Below, in pieces: positions 41,904 to 50,219 of a DNA stretch of 64,000 nt. Each line of letters starts with the position of its first letter. Position 1 is the first letter of the stretch. Source of the stretch: Mycolicibacter heraklionensis (GTDB lineage Bacteria > Actinomycetota > Actinomycetes > Mycobacteriales > Mycobacteriaceae); assembly GCF_019645815.1 (NCBI RefSeq), contig NZ_CP080997.1:4530880-4594879 (forward strand), given 5' to 3'. Under the pieces are notes generated by a model. That model saw nothing but the letters and a program-made list of their open reading frames with translations. It was not told where the DNA came from and did not search any database. A program made the translations under genes and the position numbers.

Positions 41904-42647
41904 CTAGGGGACCGGAACGAAGCCCGCGCCCGGCCGGTCGTTGGCGTTGATGTCGCCCAGCACGGCGTTGATCGACACCACGACCGCGGGCGTGTGCAAC
42001 GGGATGTACTTGATCACGCAGGTCGGCAACGCGTCGCTGAACGCACCGTGGATCATGCCGACCAACATGTTGTTCACCACGACCGGGCCGCCGGAGTCGC
42101 CGGGCCGTCCACAGACCTGCATCACGATGGTGCCCGGGTCTTGGCCCGGCCCCCAGGTGACGCCGCAGGAGTTGCCGGTGGTGCGGCCCTGCTTGCAGGC
42201 GATCTGACCGAACATGGGGTCCGGCCCGACACCGCCGATCACGAAACCGCCGAAGTTGGACACCGGCGTCACCTTGTTCGGGTCGAACTCGATCACCGCG
42301 TAGTCCAGGCCGTCGTTGCCGGCCACCATGTGGCCGATCGTGCCGTTGCCTTCTGCGCCCTCGGCGGCCACCTGGGCGCCCGGTCCGCCGCAGTGCGCGG
42401 AGGTGAAACCGATCAGCGCGCCGGTCTTGTCGTGGCCGATGGAGGTCAGCGTGCACAGCGTGTCCTCGTCGACCACGATGCCGGCGCCCCCACCCATCAC
42501 CACCTTGTCGTCGGCGGCTACTCGGGCGGCCGGTACGGCGACCGTGACCAAGGCGCCACAGGTCACCAATGCCAACAGCGCCAACCCGGCGCGCAGCAAC
42601 CAGCGGTGCGCGATCTGCAAAGCGGTTCTCCCGTCGATCAACTCCAC
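41904..42647 (-). CDS. Secreted trypsin-like serine protease (Rv3668c type)
   Basis: 247 residues. A hydrophobic signal segment (LLRAGLALLALVTCGALVTVAVPA, about 17-40) ending in AARVAA suggests export and cleavage. The chymotrypsin-fold triad is complete: His85 (FTSAHCGG), Asp115 (LDYAVIEF), Ser185 (GDSGGP). Cysteine pairs (65/86, 151/161, 179/ late Cys) fit disulfides. GTG start, 8 bp from the convergent acs stop. Role unknown; homologue is reported as a secreted mycobacterial protease. Starting at a downstream TTG would remove only the first residues. Confidence 0.92.
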   Translation of the reverse strand: MELIDGRTALQIAHRWLLRAGLALLALVTCGALVTVAVPAARVAADDKVVMGGGAGIVVDEDTLCTLTSIGHDKTGALIGFTSAHCGGPGAQVAAEGAEGNGTIGHMVAGNDGLDYAVIEFDPNKVTPVSNFGGFVIGGVGPDPMFGQIACKQGRTTGNSCGVTWGPGQDPGTIVMQVCGRPGDSGGPVVVNNMLVGMIHGAFSDALPTCVIKYIPLHTPAVVVSINAVLGDINANDRPGAGFVPVP

Positions 42648-42856
42648 CCCCGGTGGTAAGAAACAGCGTAGCGGCGCTGGGTGACACGGTGGGGCTGGGC
42701 GCGCCGCGGGCTACTGCCATCAGGGACGCGGTGGTCGCGCTGCGGGCCACCGCCATCGGGCCCCGCGATCTGCCGCAGCTTTTCCGGGGTCACTCGTCGG
42801 GTCGGCTACCGCATGGCAACATTAAGCCGCGACGACGGCGAACGGGAGGACAGCCA

Positions 42857-43423
42857 GTGAGCAAGGCCGATCGCAGGAATGCATCACGCGCCTCGAACAG
42901 ACTGGTCAAGGCGGACCGCAACGGCGTGCCCAACACGTTGGCGACCATCCCGTTGACCGACCCGCACGCGCTGCCCGCCGACCCGTCCCTGGGCGATCTG
43001 GTCAAGGACGCCACCGCGCAGATGTCGACGCTGGTCCGCGCCGAGGTCGAGCTGGCCCGCGCCGAGATCACCCGAGACGTCAAGAAGGGCCTGACCGGCA
43101 GCGTCTTGTTCATCGCGGCCCTGGTCGTGCTGTTCTACTCCACCTTTTTCTTCTTCTTCTTCGTCGCCGAGCTGCTCAACATCTGGCTGCAGGACTGGGC
43201 CGCCTACCTGATCGTGTTCGGGATCATGCTGGCGGTGACCGTGGCGCTGGCGCTGCTCGGCTTCCTGCGGGTGCGCCGGATCCGCGGGCCGCGCCAAACG
43301 ATCGAATCGCTGCAGGAGACCCGCGACGCGCTCCGTCCCGACTCGAACCGCCTGCACGGCTCGTCGGCGTCATCGGCGGGCTCGCCCGACGGCAGGCCGA
43401 CCACCGACCCCTCGGGCTGGTAG
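42857..43423 (+). CDS. Phage-holin-like membrane protein (Rv3669 type)
   Basis: 188 residues, GTG start with GGGAGGA 6 nt upstream. A soluble N-terminal part with DLVKDATAQMSTLVRAEVEL (~46-65), an amphipathic helix typical of the Actinobacterial holin-X/DUF1469 family, is followed by two membrane helices (VLFIAALVVLFYSTFFFFFFV and LIVFGIMLAVTVALALLGFL) and a Ser-rich tail. In cellular genomes this family is not lytic and is thought to organise the membrane. Its stop shares one base with the ephE start, so the pair is coupled. Confidence 0.88.
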   Translation: MSKADRRNASRASNRLVKADRNGVPNTLATIPLTDPHALPADPSLGDLVKDATAQMSTLVRAEVELARAEITRDVKKGLTGSVLFIAALVVLFYSTFFFFFFVAELLNIWLQDWAAYLIVFGIMLAVTVALALLGFLRVRRIRGPRQTIESLQETRDALRPDSNRLHGSSASSAGSPDGRPTTDPSGW

Positions 43424-44379
43424 TGCCGCCACCGGATCCGTCGATCACCCGCATCGACGGGCCGTGGCGACACTGGGACATCCACGCCAACGGCATTCGC
43501 TTCCATGTCGTCGAGGCGACAACGGTCGGCAAAGACACGGCGAACGCCGCCGACGCCCCGCCGACGTCGCGACCGCTGGTGATGCTGCTGCACGGGTTCG
43601 GCTCGTTCTGGTGGACCTGGCGTCATCAATTGCGCGGGCTGCGCGATGCCCGAGTGGTCGCCGTCGACCTGCGCGGCTACGGGGGCAGCGACAAGCCTCC
43701 CCGCGGCTACGACGGTTGGACGCTGGCCGGCGACACGGCTGGGCTGATCCGGGCCCTCGGGCACTCCTCGGCGACCCTGGTCGGCCACGCCGACGGTGGC
43801 CTGGTGTGCTGGGCGACCGCGCTGCTGCACCCGCGCTTGGTGCGCGGAATCGCCGTGGTGAGCTCGCCGCATCCGGCTGCGTTGCGACGCTCGGCGCTGA
43901 CCCACCCCGATCAGGGCCGCGCGCTGTTGCCGTGGTTGCTGCGCTACCAGATACCGTTCTGGCCGGAGCGCTCCCTCACCCGCCACGACGGAGCCGGGCT
44001 CGAGCGCCTGGTGCGCAGCAGAGCCGGGGCGAACTGGCGGGCGAGCGCGGATTTCGCCGAAACCATCCGGCACCTGCGCACCGCGGTACAGATTCCCTCG
44101 GCGGCGCACTGCGCGCTGGAGTACCAGCGCTGGGCGGTGCGCAGTCAGCTCCGCGCGGAAGGCCGCCGGTTCATGAAGGCGCTGGACCTTCGCACCGTGA
44201 ACATTCCGCTGCTGCATCTACGCGGCGAGAACGACCCCTATGTGCTGGCGGACCCGGTCGACAAGACCCGCCAGTACGCACCGCATGGCCAGTACGTATC
44301 GGTGCCCGGCGTGGGGCATTTCGCCCACGAGGAGGCCCCCGACGTGGTCAACGACCACCTGATGCGATTTCTCGCCTGA
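43423..44379 (+). CDS. ephE: Epoxide hydrolase E (alpha/beta hydrolase)
   Basis: 318 residues. Oxyanion motif HGFGS, nucleophile elbow GHADGG with Asp (not Ser) as expected for epoxide hydrolases, acidic residue in RGENDPY and catalytic His in GVGHFAHEEAP. It should open epoxides through a covalent aspartyl ester. No signal peptide. GTG start overlapping the upstream stop; adjacent to and converging on marP with no gap. Corresponds to Rv3670. Confidence 0.93.
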   Translation: MPPPDPSITRIDGPWRHWDIHANGIRFHVVEATTVGKDTANAADAPPTSRPLVMLLHGFGSFWWTWRHQLRGLRDARVVAVDLRGYGGSDKPPRGYDGWTLAGDTAGLIRALGHSSATLVGHADGGLVCWATALLHPRLVRGIAVVSSPHPAALRRSALTHPDQGRALLPWLLRYQIPFWPERSLTRHDGAGLERLVRSRAGANWRASADFAETIRHLRTAVQIPSAAHCALEYQRWAVRSQLRAEGRRFMKALDLRTVNIPLLHLRGENDPYVLADPVDKTRQYAPHGQYVSVPGVGHFAHEEAPDVVNDHLMRFLA

Positions 44380-45573
44380 TCACTCTCCCCCGACACAGGT
44401 CTGCGTCGAGACCGGCTGGGTGTCGCCGATGCGGGCGAGCTGGCCCGCCACCTCCTCGGCGGTCATGACGAACCCGGTGTCAGCGTCGTCGACCGCGGCA
44501 CCGAACACCACACCGATCACCCGGCCGTCCATGTCGATCATGGGGCCTCCGGAATTACCTTGCTGCACAGTGCCTCTGATGGTGTACACCCGGCGCGTGA
44601 CAGTCGTGTTGCGGTAGATGTCGGGACCCTCGAGGTTGATGACGTCGCGGATTCGGGCCGGGGTGGCCTCGAACACCCCGCCGCCGGGGTAGCCCAGCAC
44701 CAGTGCGTCGGTGTCGGCCTCGGCCGGGGACGGGGCGAACGCCAACGGCGGCAACGGCAGATCGGGCACCGCCAGGATGGAGATGTCTTCCTTGGGGTCG
44801 AAGGAGATCACCGTGGCGTCATAGGACTTGGTGCCGCTCTCCACGGTGACGCTGTCCGAGCCGGCGACCACGTGTGCGTTCGTCATCACCCGGGTAGGTG
44901 AGATGACGAATCCGGTGCCCTCCAACACTTTCTGGCAGTTGGGCGCCACACCGCGGATCCGTAGCACACTCGGCGCGGTGGCTTCCACGATCGGACTGGC
45001 TGCCAGCGCCGGGTCCGGCGCATCCACCGCGGCGATCGGGGCGTGGCTGAACGGCTCCAGCACGGCGGGCAGCCCGGAATCGTCGAGCACCGCCGACAGC
45101 CGGCGGGGCACGTTCTTGAGCCAACGCGGCGCGACGTCGTCGACCTGACGCAACACTCGCGAATCGTTGACGGCGGCGGCCAGGTTCGGCTGATCGGATG
45201 CGGTCAGCGGGGTGGCCAGCAGCCAGGCCGCGATCAGCACCACCCCCAGCTGCAGCACCACCCCGACGACGGAGTCGACGCCCCGGACACCGGGGTCGCG
45301 GATCGCTCCGCGCACCGCCCGGCCCAGCACCACTCCGGCGACCTCACCGATGACCACCATAGCCAGGATCAGAAACAGCGCGGCGAACAGTTTCAGCCGA
45401 GCACCGGAGACGCTCTCGATCAGGTGCGGAGCCAGCAACACCCCGGCCATCGCCCCTAAGGCAACACCGACGAAAGAGAGTAGGGAGCCCAGCGCGCCGG
45501 AGCGCCAGCCGGACACTGCGGCAACGAAGGCGATCGCCAGCACGGCGATGTCCAGCCACTGCGACGACGTCAT
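44380..45573 (-). CDS. marP: Periplasmic acid-resistance serine protease MarP
   Basis: 397 residues, the length of the M. tuberculosis protein. Four N-terminal membrane helices (~8-120) of the CvpA/colicin V type anchor an extracytoplasmic chymotrypsin-like domain with triad His234 (TNAHVVAG), Asp263 (KEDISIL) and Ser341 (GNSGGP). Cys213 and Cys393 correspond to the regulatory disulfide. In M. tuberculosis MarP keeps cytoplasmic pH in acid by processing the peptidoglycan hydrolase RipA. ATG overlaps the Nudix stop (ATGA). Corresponds to Rv3671c. Confidence 0.97.
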   Translation of the reverse strand: MTSSQWLDIAVLAIAFVAAVSGWRSGALGSLLSFVGVALGAMAGVLLAPHLIESVSGARLKLFAALFLILAMVVIGEVAGVVLGRAVRGAIRDPGVRGVDSVVGVVLQLGVVLIAAWLLATPLTASDQPNLAAAVNDSRVLRQVDDVAPRWLKNVPRRLSAVLDDSGLPAVLEPFSHAPIAAVDAPDPALAASPIVEATAPSVLRIRGVAPNCQKVLEGTGFVISPTRVMTNAHVVAGSDSVTVESGTKSYDATVISFDPKEDISILAVPDLPLPPLAFAPSPAEADTDALVLGYPGGGVFEATPARIRDVINLEGPDIYRNTTVTRRVYTIRGTVQQGNSGGPMIDMDGRVIGVVFGAAVDDADTGFVMTAEEVAGQLARIGDTQPVSTQTCVGGE

Positions 45574-46322
45574 ATCCCGCCTTCTCCTCCAACCTGCGCC
45601 ATGGCCTCGTCCAGGCCAAGTACCTCGCTGGTGTCCCAGGGCTGTGCCCAGCCGGCCACATCCAGCATCGCCGAGATCACCTGGGCGGTGAATCCCCAAA
45701 CGAGCATCTGGTTGAGCCGGAACGCCGGCATAGCCCAACGCCGACTGCGCGCATCACGGTAAACCATCAACCGGTTCTCGGGGTTGATGAACGCCCGGAC
45801 TGGAACGCGGGCCACGATTGCGGTCTCGCCCGGGTCCACCGCGGTCACCGGCCCGGGATCCTCGGAGTACGCCAGCACCGGCACCACCTGGAATCCCGAG
45901 GGCGCGATGAAAATCTTGTCCAACGTGACCAGCGGGTGCACCCGGCCCGGATCGATGCCGGTCTCCTCGTTGGCCTCCCGCAGCGCGGTGGCGACCGGCC
46001 CGTCGTCGCCCGCGTCGACCGCGCCACCCGGGAACGCGGCCTGTCCGGCATGATGGCGCAGCGTTGAGGCCCGCACCGTGACCAGCAGGTCAGCCGATTC
46101 CGATATCGCCTCCGGCGGGCCGCCCGGCGGGCCGGAGAACAGCACCAGCACCGCCGCGTCGCGCCCGCGCCGGGTGACGCTGGCTTTGGCGTTGGCCGCC
46201 GCGATCATCGCGCGAACATCGGCGGGCAGCCGGTGCAGGTAGGCCGTCGGCACCTTCTCGACGTTGTCGACCAGCGGGCGCAGCCAGGACGGGGCCTGAG
46301 ACCGGGAATCCCCAGCGCTCAC
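45570..46322 (-). CDS. Nudix hydrolase, CoA pyrophosphatase (NudL) type
   Basis: 250 residues from a GTG. The Nudix box reads GGAVDAGDDGPVATALREAN then EETG (about 98-120), with Asp replacing the first Glu but the catalytic REaxEE helix intact. The HHAGQAAFPGG upstream is characteristic of the CoA-pyrophosphatase/NUDT7-8 subfamily, which cleaves CoA into 4'-phosphopantetheine and 3',5'-ADP. Overlaps marP. Corresponds to Rv3672c. Confidence 0.93.
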   Translation of the reverse strand: MSAGDSRSQAPSWLRPLVDNVEKVPTAYLHRLPADVRAMIAAANAKASVTRRGRDAAVLVLFSGPPGGPPEAISESADLLVTVRASTLRHHAGQAAFPGGAVDAGDDGPVATALREANEETGIDPGRVHPLVTLDKIFIAPSGFQVVPVLAYSEDPGPVTAVDPGETAIVARVPVRAFINPENRLMVYRDARSRRWAMPAFRLNQMLVWGFTAQVISAMLDVAGWAQPWDTSEVLGLDEAMAQVGGEGGI

Positions 46323-46359
46323 CGCGCCTCCCTCTGTGCCGGATCCTGATCACCCCACA

Positions 46360-46986
46360 TCAGCGGCCGCTGTTCTCGACGGCGGCGGCGATCTCTTCGG
46401 CATTGGCGAAGGGCTGCGGCAGGATGCGGGCAACGCTACCGTCCGAGGCCAGCACCACGGTCGCGGGCATCACGTTGGGCACCCGTAAGGCCGCCGCAAG
46501 CTGCCGGCGGCCGTCTTGCAGGGTGGGCAGCCGGACGCCCAGTTCGGCCAGCAGTGCCAGCCCGGCGGCTTGGTTGTCGTCTTGATGCACCGTCACCACC
46601 GTGACGCCCGGCCCGACCCGACGCTGGTATTCGGCGAACGCCCGCAACTCATCCCGACACGGCCCACACCAGTACGCCCATAGATTCAGCACCACCCGCC
46701 GGCCGGCGAACATCGACGCCACGTTGACGGGCGAACCGTCGGCCGCGCACTCGACGGTGACGCCGCTCAGGGCGCTCGGCCCGGTCTCGCCCGGCCCGGC
46801 CTGGCAGGGCGGCAGGTCGGCGCGCTGCCGCAGGACGTTCAGGTCTTGGCCGGCGGCGGCGACGGGCGCGCTGGGACGCGGTGCTGCCGGTTCCCGGAGC
46901 AGTTCGGTCACCAACCCGGTGAGCAGCGCGGCCACCACCGCCAGCACCGCTAGCCCTGTCAGGGTCCACCGCGTTGAACCGCTCAT
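46360..46986 (-). CDS. Membrane-anchored thioredoxin-like protein (TlpA/ResA type)
   Basis: 208 residues. One N-terminal membrane helix (LTGLAVLAVVAALLTGLV, ~9-26), a linker with Cys61 and Cys80, then a thioredoxin fold with the WCGPC active site (106-110) and the cis-proline in VMPATVVL. It should reduce or exchange disulfides outside the membrane. The ATG is chosen since it immediately precedes the membrane helix. It lies 14 bp downstream of nth on the same strand. Corresponds to Rv3673c. Confidence 0.92.
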   Translation of the reverse strand: MSGSTRWTLTGLAVLAVVAALLTGLVTELLREPAAPRPSAPVAAAGQDLNVLRQRADLPPCQAGPGETGPSALSGVTVECAADGSPVNVASMFAGRRVVLNLWAYWCGPCRDELRAFAEYQRRVGPGVTVVTVHQDDNQAAGLALLAELGVRLPTLQDGRRQLAAALRVPNVMPATVVLASDGSVARILPQPFANAEEIAAAVENSGR

Positions 46987-47000
46987 CCGCGTGACGGCCG

Positions 47001-47747
47001 CTACAGCCCGGCCAGGGCCAGCAGGTGTTCGGTCTCGGGGCCTTTGACCAGCGCGGCGGCCTCCATCGGGTCGGTGGGCCCGATGCCGAACGAGGGGCAG
47101 TCCTTGGCCAGCAGGCAGACCCCGCAGGCCGGCTTGCGGGCGTGGCAGACCCGTCGGCCGTGGAAGATCACCCGGTGGCTGAGCAGCGTCCACTCCTTGC
47201 GTTCGATCAGCTCACCGACCGCGTGCTCGACCTTCACCGGGTCTTCCTCGGTGGTCCATGCCCAGCGCCGCACCAGACGGCCGAAGTGGGTGTCCACGGT
47301 GATGCCCGGAACCCCGAACGCATTGCCCAGGATCACGTTGGCGGTCTTGCGGCCTACGCCGGGCAGGCGCACCAGTTCTTCCATGGTGTCGGGCAGTTCG
47401 CCGTCGAAGCGCTCGACCAGGGCCTGCCCCAGATTGATCAGGGAAGCCGCCTTGTTGCGGTAGAAGCCGGTGGGCCGGATCATCTCTTCGAGCTCGGCGC
47501 GGTCGGCTTGGGCGTAGTCCAGGGCGGTGGGGTACCGGGCGAACAACGCCGGCGTCGTCAGGTTCACCCGTACGTCGGTGCATTGGGCGGACAGCACCGT
47601 CGCAACGGCCAGCTCCAGGGGCGTGGTGAAGTCCAACTCGCAGTGGGCATCGGGAAAGGCCTGCGCCAGAGTCCGATTCATCCGACGAGCGCGCCGGACC
47701 AGCCCGGTCCGAGTCTCCGTCCGCGCCGCACGGGCGGCTTTGTCCAC
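47001..47747 (-). CDS. nth: Endonuclease III (DNA glycosylase/AP lyase)
   Basis: 248 residues. Helix-hairpin-helix LPGVGRKTANVIL with the catalytic Lys (LPGVGRK), catalytic Asp in ITVDTHFGRL, and the [4Fe-4S] ligands in CHARKPACGVCLLAKDC (Cys-X6-Cys-X2-Cys-X5-Cys). It removes oxidised pyrimidines and nicks the AP site. The GTG at 47747 has GGAGG 8 nt upstream; an upstream in-frame ATG at 47798 would lack one. Corresponds to Rv3674c. Confidence 0.96.
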   Translation of the reverse strand: MDKAARAARTETRTGLVRRARRMNRTLAQAFPDAHCELDFTTPLELAVATVLSAQCTDVRVNLTTPALFARYPTALDYAQADRAELEEMIRPTGFYRNKAASLINLGQALVERFDGELPDTMEELVRLPGVGRKTANVILGNAFGVPGITVDTHFGRLVRRWAWTTEEDPVKVEHAVGELIERKEWTLLSHRVIFHGRRVCHARKPACGVCLLAKDCPSFGIGPTDPMEAAALVKGPETEHLLALAGL

Positions 47748-47813
47748 TGTCACCTCCGACAGGGTACTAATTCGTGACCCCAACGAGACCTTGCCCATGT
47801 TTACTGACGACTT

Positions 47814-47954
47814 GTGTCCTGGTTGCTGATCACCGCCGTCCCGACGCTGCTGATGCTGTCAGCGGTCGGGCTGGAACGCATCGAAACCGGGCTGAGCCGG
47901 GAGCAGCAGAGGAACCCGCAGTTTCCTCCGAATCGGCATGCCAACCGTGTGTAG
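47814..47954 (+). CDS. Small single-span membrane protein, 46 residues
   Basis: Begins MSWLLITAVPTLLMLSAVGL and ends in a polar tail QQRNPQFPPNRHANRV. One hydrophobic helix (3-19) then an amphipathic ERIETGLSREQ. GTG start, no clear Shine-Dalgarno. It lies between the divergent nth and crp, the place where M. tuberculosis has the membrane-protein gene Rv3675, but it is much shorter than that gene. The codon use (GC at third positions) and the sensible topology favour a real gene. Function unknown. Confidence 0.55.
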   Translation: MSWLLITAVPTLLMLSAVGLERIETGLSREQQRNPQFPPNRHANRV

Positions 47955-48058
47955 CGTTGTAACCTCGCTTGACGCCTGGCTCTAGACTCAGGTGGCTGGC
48001 CGGGTAGCGGCCCGCGCTTACGATTTCAAACCTTCATCAAAAACATCTAAGGGGCATC

Positions 48059-48733
48059 GTGGACGAGATCCTGGCGAGGGCCGGAATCTTCCAGGGAGTT
48101 GAGCCCAGCGCCGTAGCCGCGCTGACCAAGCAGCTTCAGCCCGTGGACTTTCCGCGCGGACACACCGTGTTCGCAGAGGGAGAGCCCGGCGACCGGCTGT
48201 ACATCATCGTCTCCGGGAAAGTGAAGATCGGCCGGCGGTCCCCCGACGGCCGGGAAAACCTCCTGACCATCATGGGTCCCTCGGACATGTTCGGTGAGTT
48301 GTCGATCTTCGACCCCGGCCCCCGGACCTCGAGCGCCACCACCATCACCGAGGTGCGCGCGGTCTCGATGGACCGCGACGCCCTGCGGTCGTGGATCTCC
48401 GACCGGCCCGAGATCGCCGAGCAGCTGCTGCGGGTGCTGGCCCGCCGGCTGCGCCGCACCAACAACAACCTGGCCGACCTGATCTTCACCGACGTGCCCG
48501 GCCGGGTCGCCAAGCAGCTGCTGCAGCTGGCGCAACGTTTCGGCACCCAGGAAGGCGGGGCCCTGCGGGTCACCCACGACCTGACCCAGGAAGAGATCGC
48601 CCAGCTGGTCGGGGCTTCGCGGGAGACGGTGAACAAGGCGCTGGCCGACTTCGCCCACCGCGGCTGGATCCGGCTCGAGGGCAAGAGCGTGCTGATCTCC
48701 GACTCCGAGCGGCTGGCCCGCCGAGCGCGCTAG
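48059..48733 (+). CDS. crp: cAMP receptor protein (Crp)
   Basis: 224 residues as in M. tuberculosis. Cyclic-nucleotide-binding domain with FGELSIFDPGPRTSSA (79-93; Arg89 and Thr90 contact the phosphate), a long dimer helix, and a winged HTH (TQEEIAQLVGASRETVNKAL, ~175-195) that reads TGTGA half-sites. GTG start with AAGGGG 5-6 nt upstream. It senses cAMP made by cyclases such as the one in this window. Corresponds to Rv3676. Confidence 0.97.
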   Translation: MDEILARAGIFQGVEPSAVAALTKQLQPVDFPRGHTVFAEGEPGDRLYIIVSGKVKIGRRSPDGRENLLTIMGPSDMFGELSIFDPGPRTSSATTITEVRAVSMDRDALRSWISDRPEIAEQLLRVLARRLRRTNNNLADLIFTDVPGRVAKQLLQLAQRFGTQEGGALRVTHDLTQEEIAQLVGASRETVNKALADFAHRGWIRLEGKSVLISDSERLARRAR

Positions 48734-48759
48734 GTACCTGTTCGCCGAGCGGCGGTGAC

Positions 48760-49536
48760 TCAGCCCCGCAGGTAGTTCAGCTGGGCCTGCACCGACCATT
48801 CGGCGGCGCCCCAGAGCTCCTCGTCGACGTCGGTGTAGACGTGTTCGACCACCTGACGAGCGGTGGCGTCCTCACCCAGCGCGGCCAGCGCCGAGCGCAC
48901 CTGGTCGAGCCGCTGTTCACGATGCTCCAGGTAACCGCTGGCCACCGCCTCGATGTTGCCCAGCTCCGGTCCGTGCCCGGGCAGCACCGTGCGTCCACCC
49001 AGCCCGCGCAGCCGCCGCAGTGAGTCCAGGTAGCGCGTCAGGTCGCCGTCTTCACTGTCGATGACGGCGGTGCCCCGGCCCAGCACGGTGTCGGCGGTCA
49101 GGACGGCGTCGTCGAGCACGAACGACAGCGAGTCGGCGGTGTGCCCCGGAGTGGCGAACACGGTGATCCGCAGCCCGGCGGCATCGATCACCTGGCCGTC
49201 GGTCAGGCCGCCGCCGAGCCGACGCTGAAATCCGCTACCCGCCGAGTACACCGGTGCCCCGACGGCGTCCACCAGCTTGTCGATGCCCTCGGTGTGATCG
49301 AAGTGCCGGTGGCTGATCAGCACCAGGGCGATCCGACCCACCTCAGCGAGCCGGCCGATGTGCTCGTCGTCGTCGGGACCCGGGTCGACGATCACCACCT
49401 CGTCGCTGCCCGGGCCGCGCAGCACCCAGGTGTTGGTGCCCTCCAAAGTCATCAGCCCGGGGTTGTCGGCCAGCAGCACCGACGCGGTCTCGGTGACCGG
49501 CCGCAGCCGACCGTAGGCGGGATGACTGGCCGACAC
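48760..49536 (-). CDS. Metallo-beta-lactamase-fold hydrolase (LACTB2-like)
   Basis: 258 residues from a GTG. Zinc-binding HRHFDH (about 96-101) fits HxHxDH, with further ligands in TPGHT, LTADTVLG and LPGHG. A C-terminal winged-helix-like tail (~200-258) is typical of the LACTB2 ribonuclease/hydrolase group. Intracellular, no signal peptide. It lies 7 bp after the RidA gene on the same strand. Corresponds to Rv3677c; substrate unproven. Confidence 0.9.
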   Translation of the reverse strand: MSASHPAYGRLRPVTETASVLLADNPGLMTLEGTNTWVLRGPGSDEVVIVDPGPDDDEHIGRLAEVGRIALVLISHRHFDHTEGIDKLVDAVGAPVYSAGSGFQRRLGGGLTDGQVIDAAGLRITVFATPGHTADSLSFVLDDAVLTADTVLGRGTAVIDSEDGDLTRYLDSLRRLRGLGGRTVLPGHGPELGNIEAVASGYLEHREQRLDQVRSALAALGEDATARQVVEHVYTDVDEELWGAAEWSVQAQLNYLRG

Positions 49537-49543
49537 CGCTGCG

Positions 49544-50011
49544 CTACTCCGCCGCGGCCTTCAGCTCGACGATCAACTCGACCTCCACCGGCGCGTTCAG
49601 CGGCAGCTCGGAGACCCCGACCGCGGAGCGGGCGTGCTTGCCGGCGTCGCCGAACACCTCACCCAACAGTTCGGACGCCCCGTTGACCACGGCGGGCTGC
49701 CCGTTGAAGTTCGGCGCCGACGCGACGAACCCGACCGCCTTGATGACCCGGGCCACGGCGTCGAGCCCGACCAGCGCATCCACCGCGGCCAGCGCGTTGA
49801 GAGCGCAGATCCGGGCCAGTGCGTGACCGTCCTCCGGGCTGACCTCCGCGCCCACCTTTCCGGTGCGCGGCAACTCTCCGGCCTGCATCGGCAGCTGACC
49901 GGAGGTGTAGACGAGGTTGCCGGTGCGTACCGCCGGCACGTAGGCCGCCAGCGGCGTCACCACGTCGGGCAGGTCGATGCCGAGGTCGGTCAGCCGGGCC
50001 CGCCAGCTCAT
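49544..50011 (-). CDS. RidA-family protein (Rv3678c type)
   Basis: 155 residues. RidA/YjgF landmarks: AVRTGNLVYTSGQLPM (~28-43), LNALAAVDALVGLDAV, and the C-terminal VGVSELPLNAPVEVELI in place of the usual arginine-containing motif (R in ARSAVGV). Classical RidA deaminates reactive enamines from PLP enzymes; this longer group has not been tested as far as I know. ATG overlaps the stop of the DUF4177 gene (ATGA). Confidence 0.9.
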   Translation of the reverse strand: MSWRARLTDLGIDLPDVVTPLAAYVPAVRTGNLVYTSGQLPMQAGELPRTGKVGAEVSPEDGHALARICALNALAAVDALVGLDAVARVIKAVGFVASAPNFNGQPAVVNGASELLGEVFGDAGKHARSAVGVSELPLNAPVEVELIVELKAAAE

Positions 50012-50169
50012 TGCGGGCGCTTCAGGAAGGCGATGAGCTGCTCACCGGAAGGCCCGGGCAGCACCGAGACCAGCTCCCAGCCGTCTTCTCCCCACTGGTC
50101 GAGGATCTGCTTGGTGGCGTGCGTGATCAAGGGGACGGTGGCGTACTCCCAGACCGTGCGTTGACTCAT
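50008..50169 (-). CDS. Small DUF4177 protein
   Basis: 53 residues starting MSQRTVWEYATVPLI and continuing DQWGEDGWELVSVL, the signature of the DUF4177 family (a small alpha/beta protein of unknown role). First gene of a three-gene minus-strand operon with RidA and the MBL hydrolase, divergent from bagA. The frame is open further upstream, but that region is the bagA promoter. Confidence 0.85.
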   Translation of the reverse strand: MSQRTVWEYATVPLITHATKQILDQWGEDGWELVSVLPGPSGEQLIAFLKRPQ

Positions 50170-50207
50170 GGCAGCGAGCTTATCGCTAGGACGCTCAAGC
50201 CCTTGGT

Positions 50208-50213
50208 TAGCAT
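50208..50213 (+). promoter_or_regulatory. -10 hexamer TAGCAT of bagA
   Basis: Six nucleotides before the GTG at 50220, suggesting that codon, and not the GTG at 50217, is the leaderless start. Confidence 0.45.
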
Positions 50214-50219
50214 GCAGTG

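Noticed and set aside
48001..48058. Crp autoregulatory site upstream of crp
   Set aside because: No TGTGA-N6-TCACA-like sequence was found in the 104-bp spacer.
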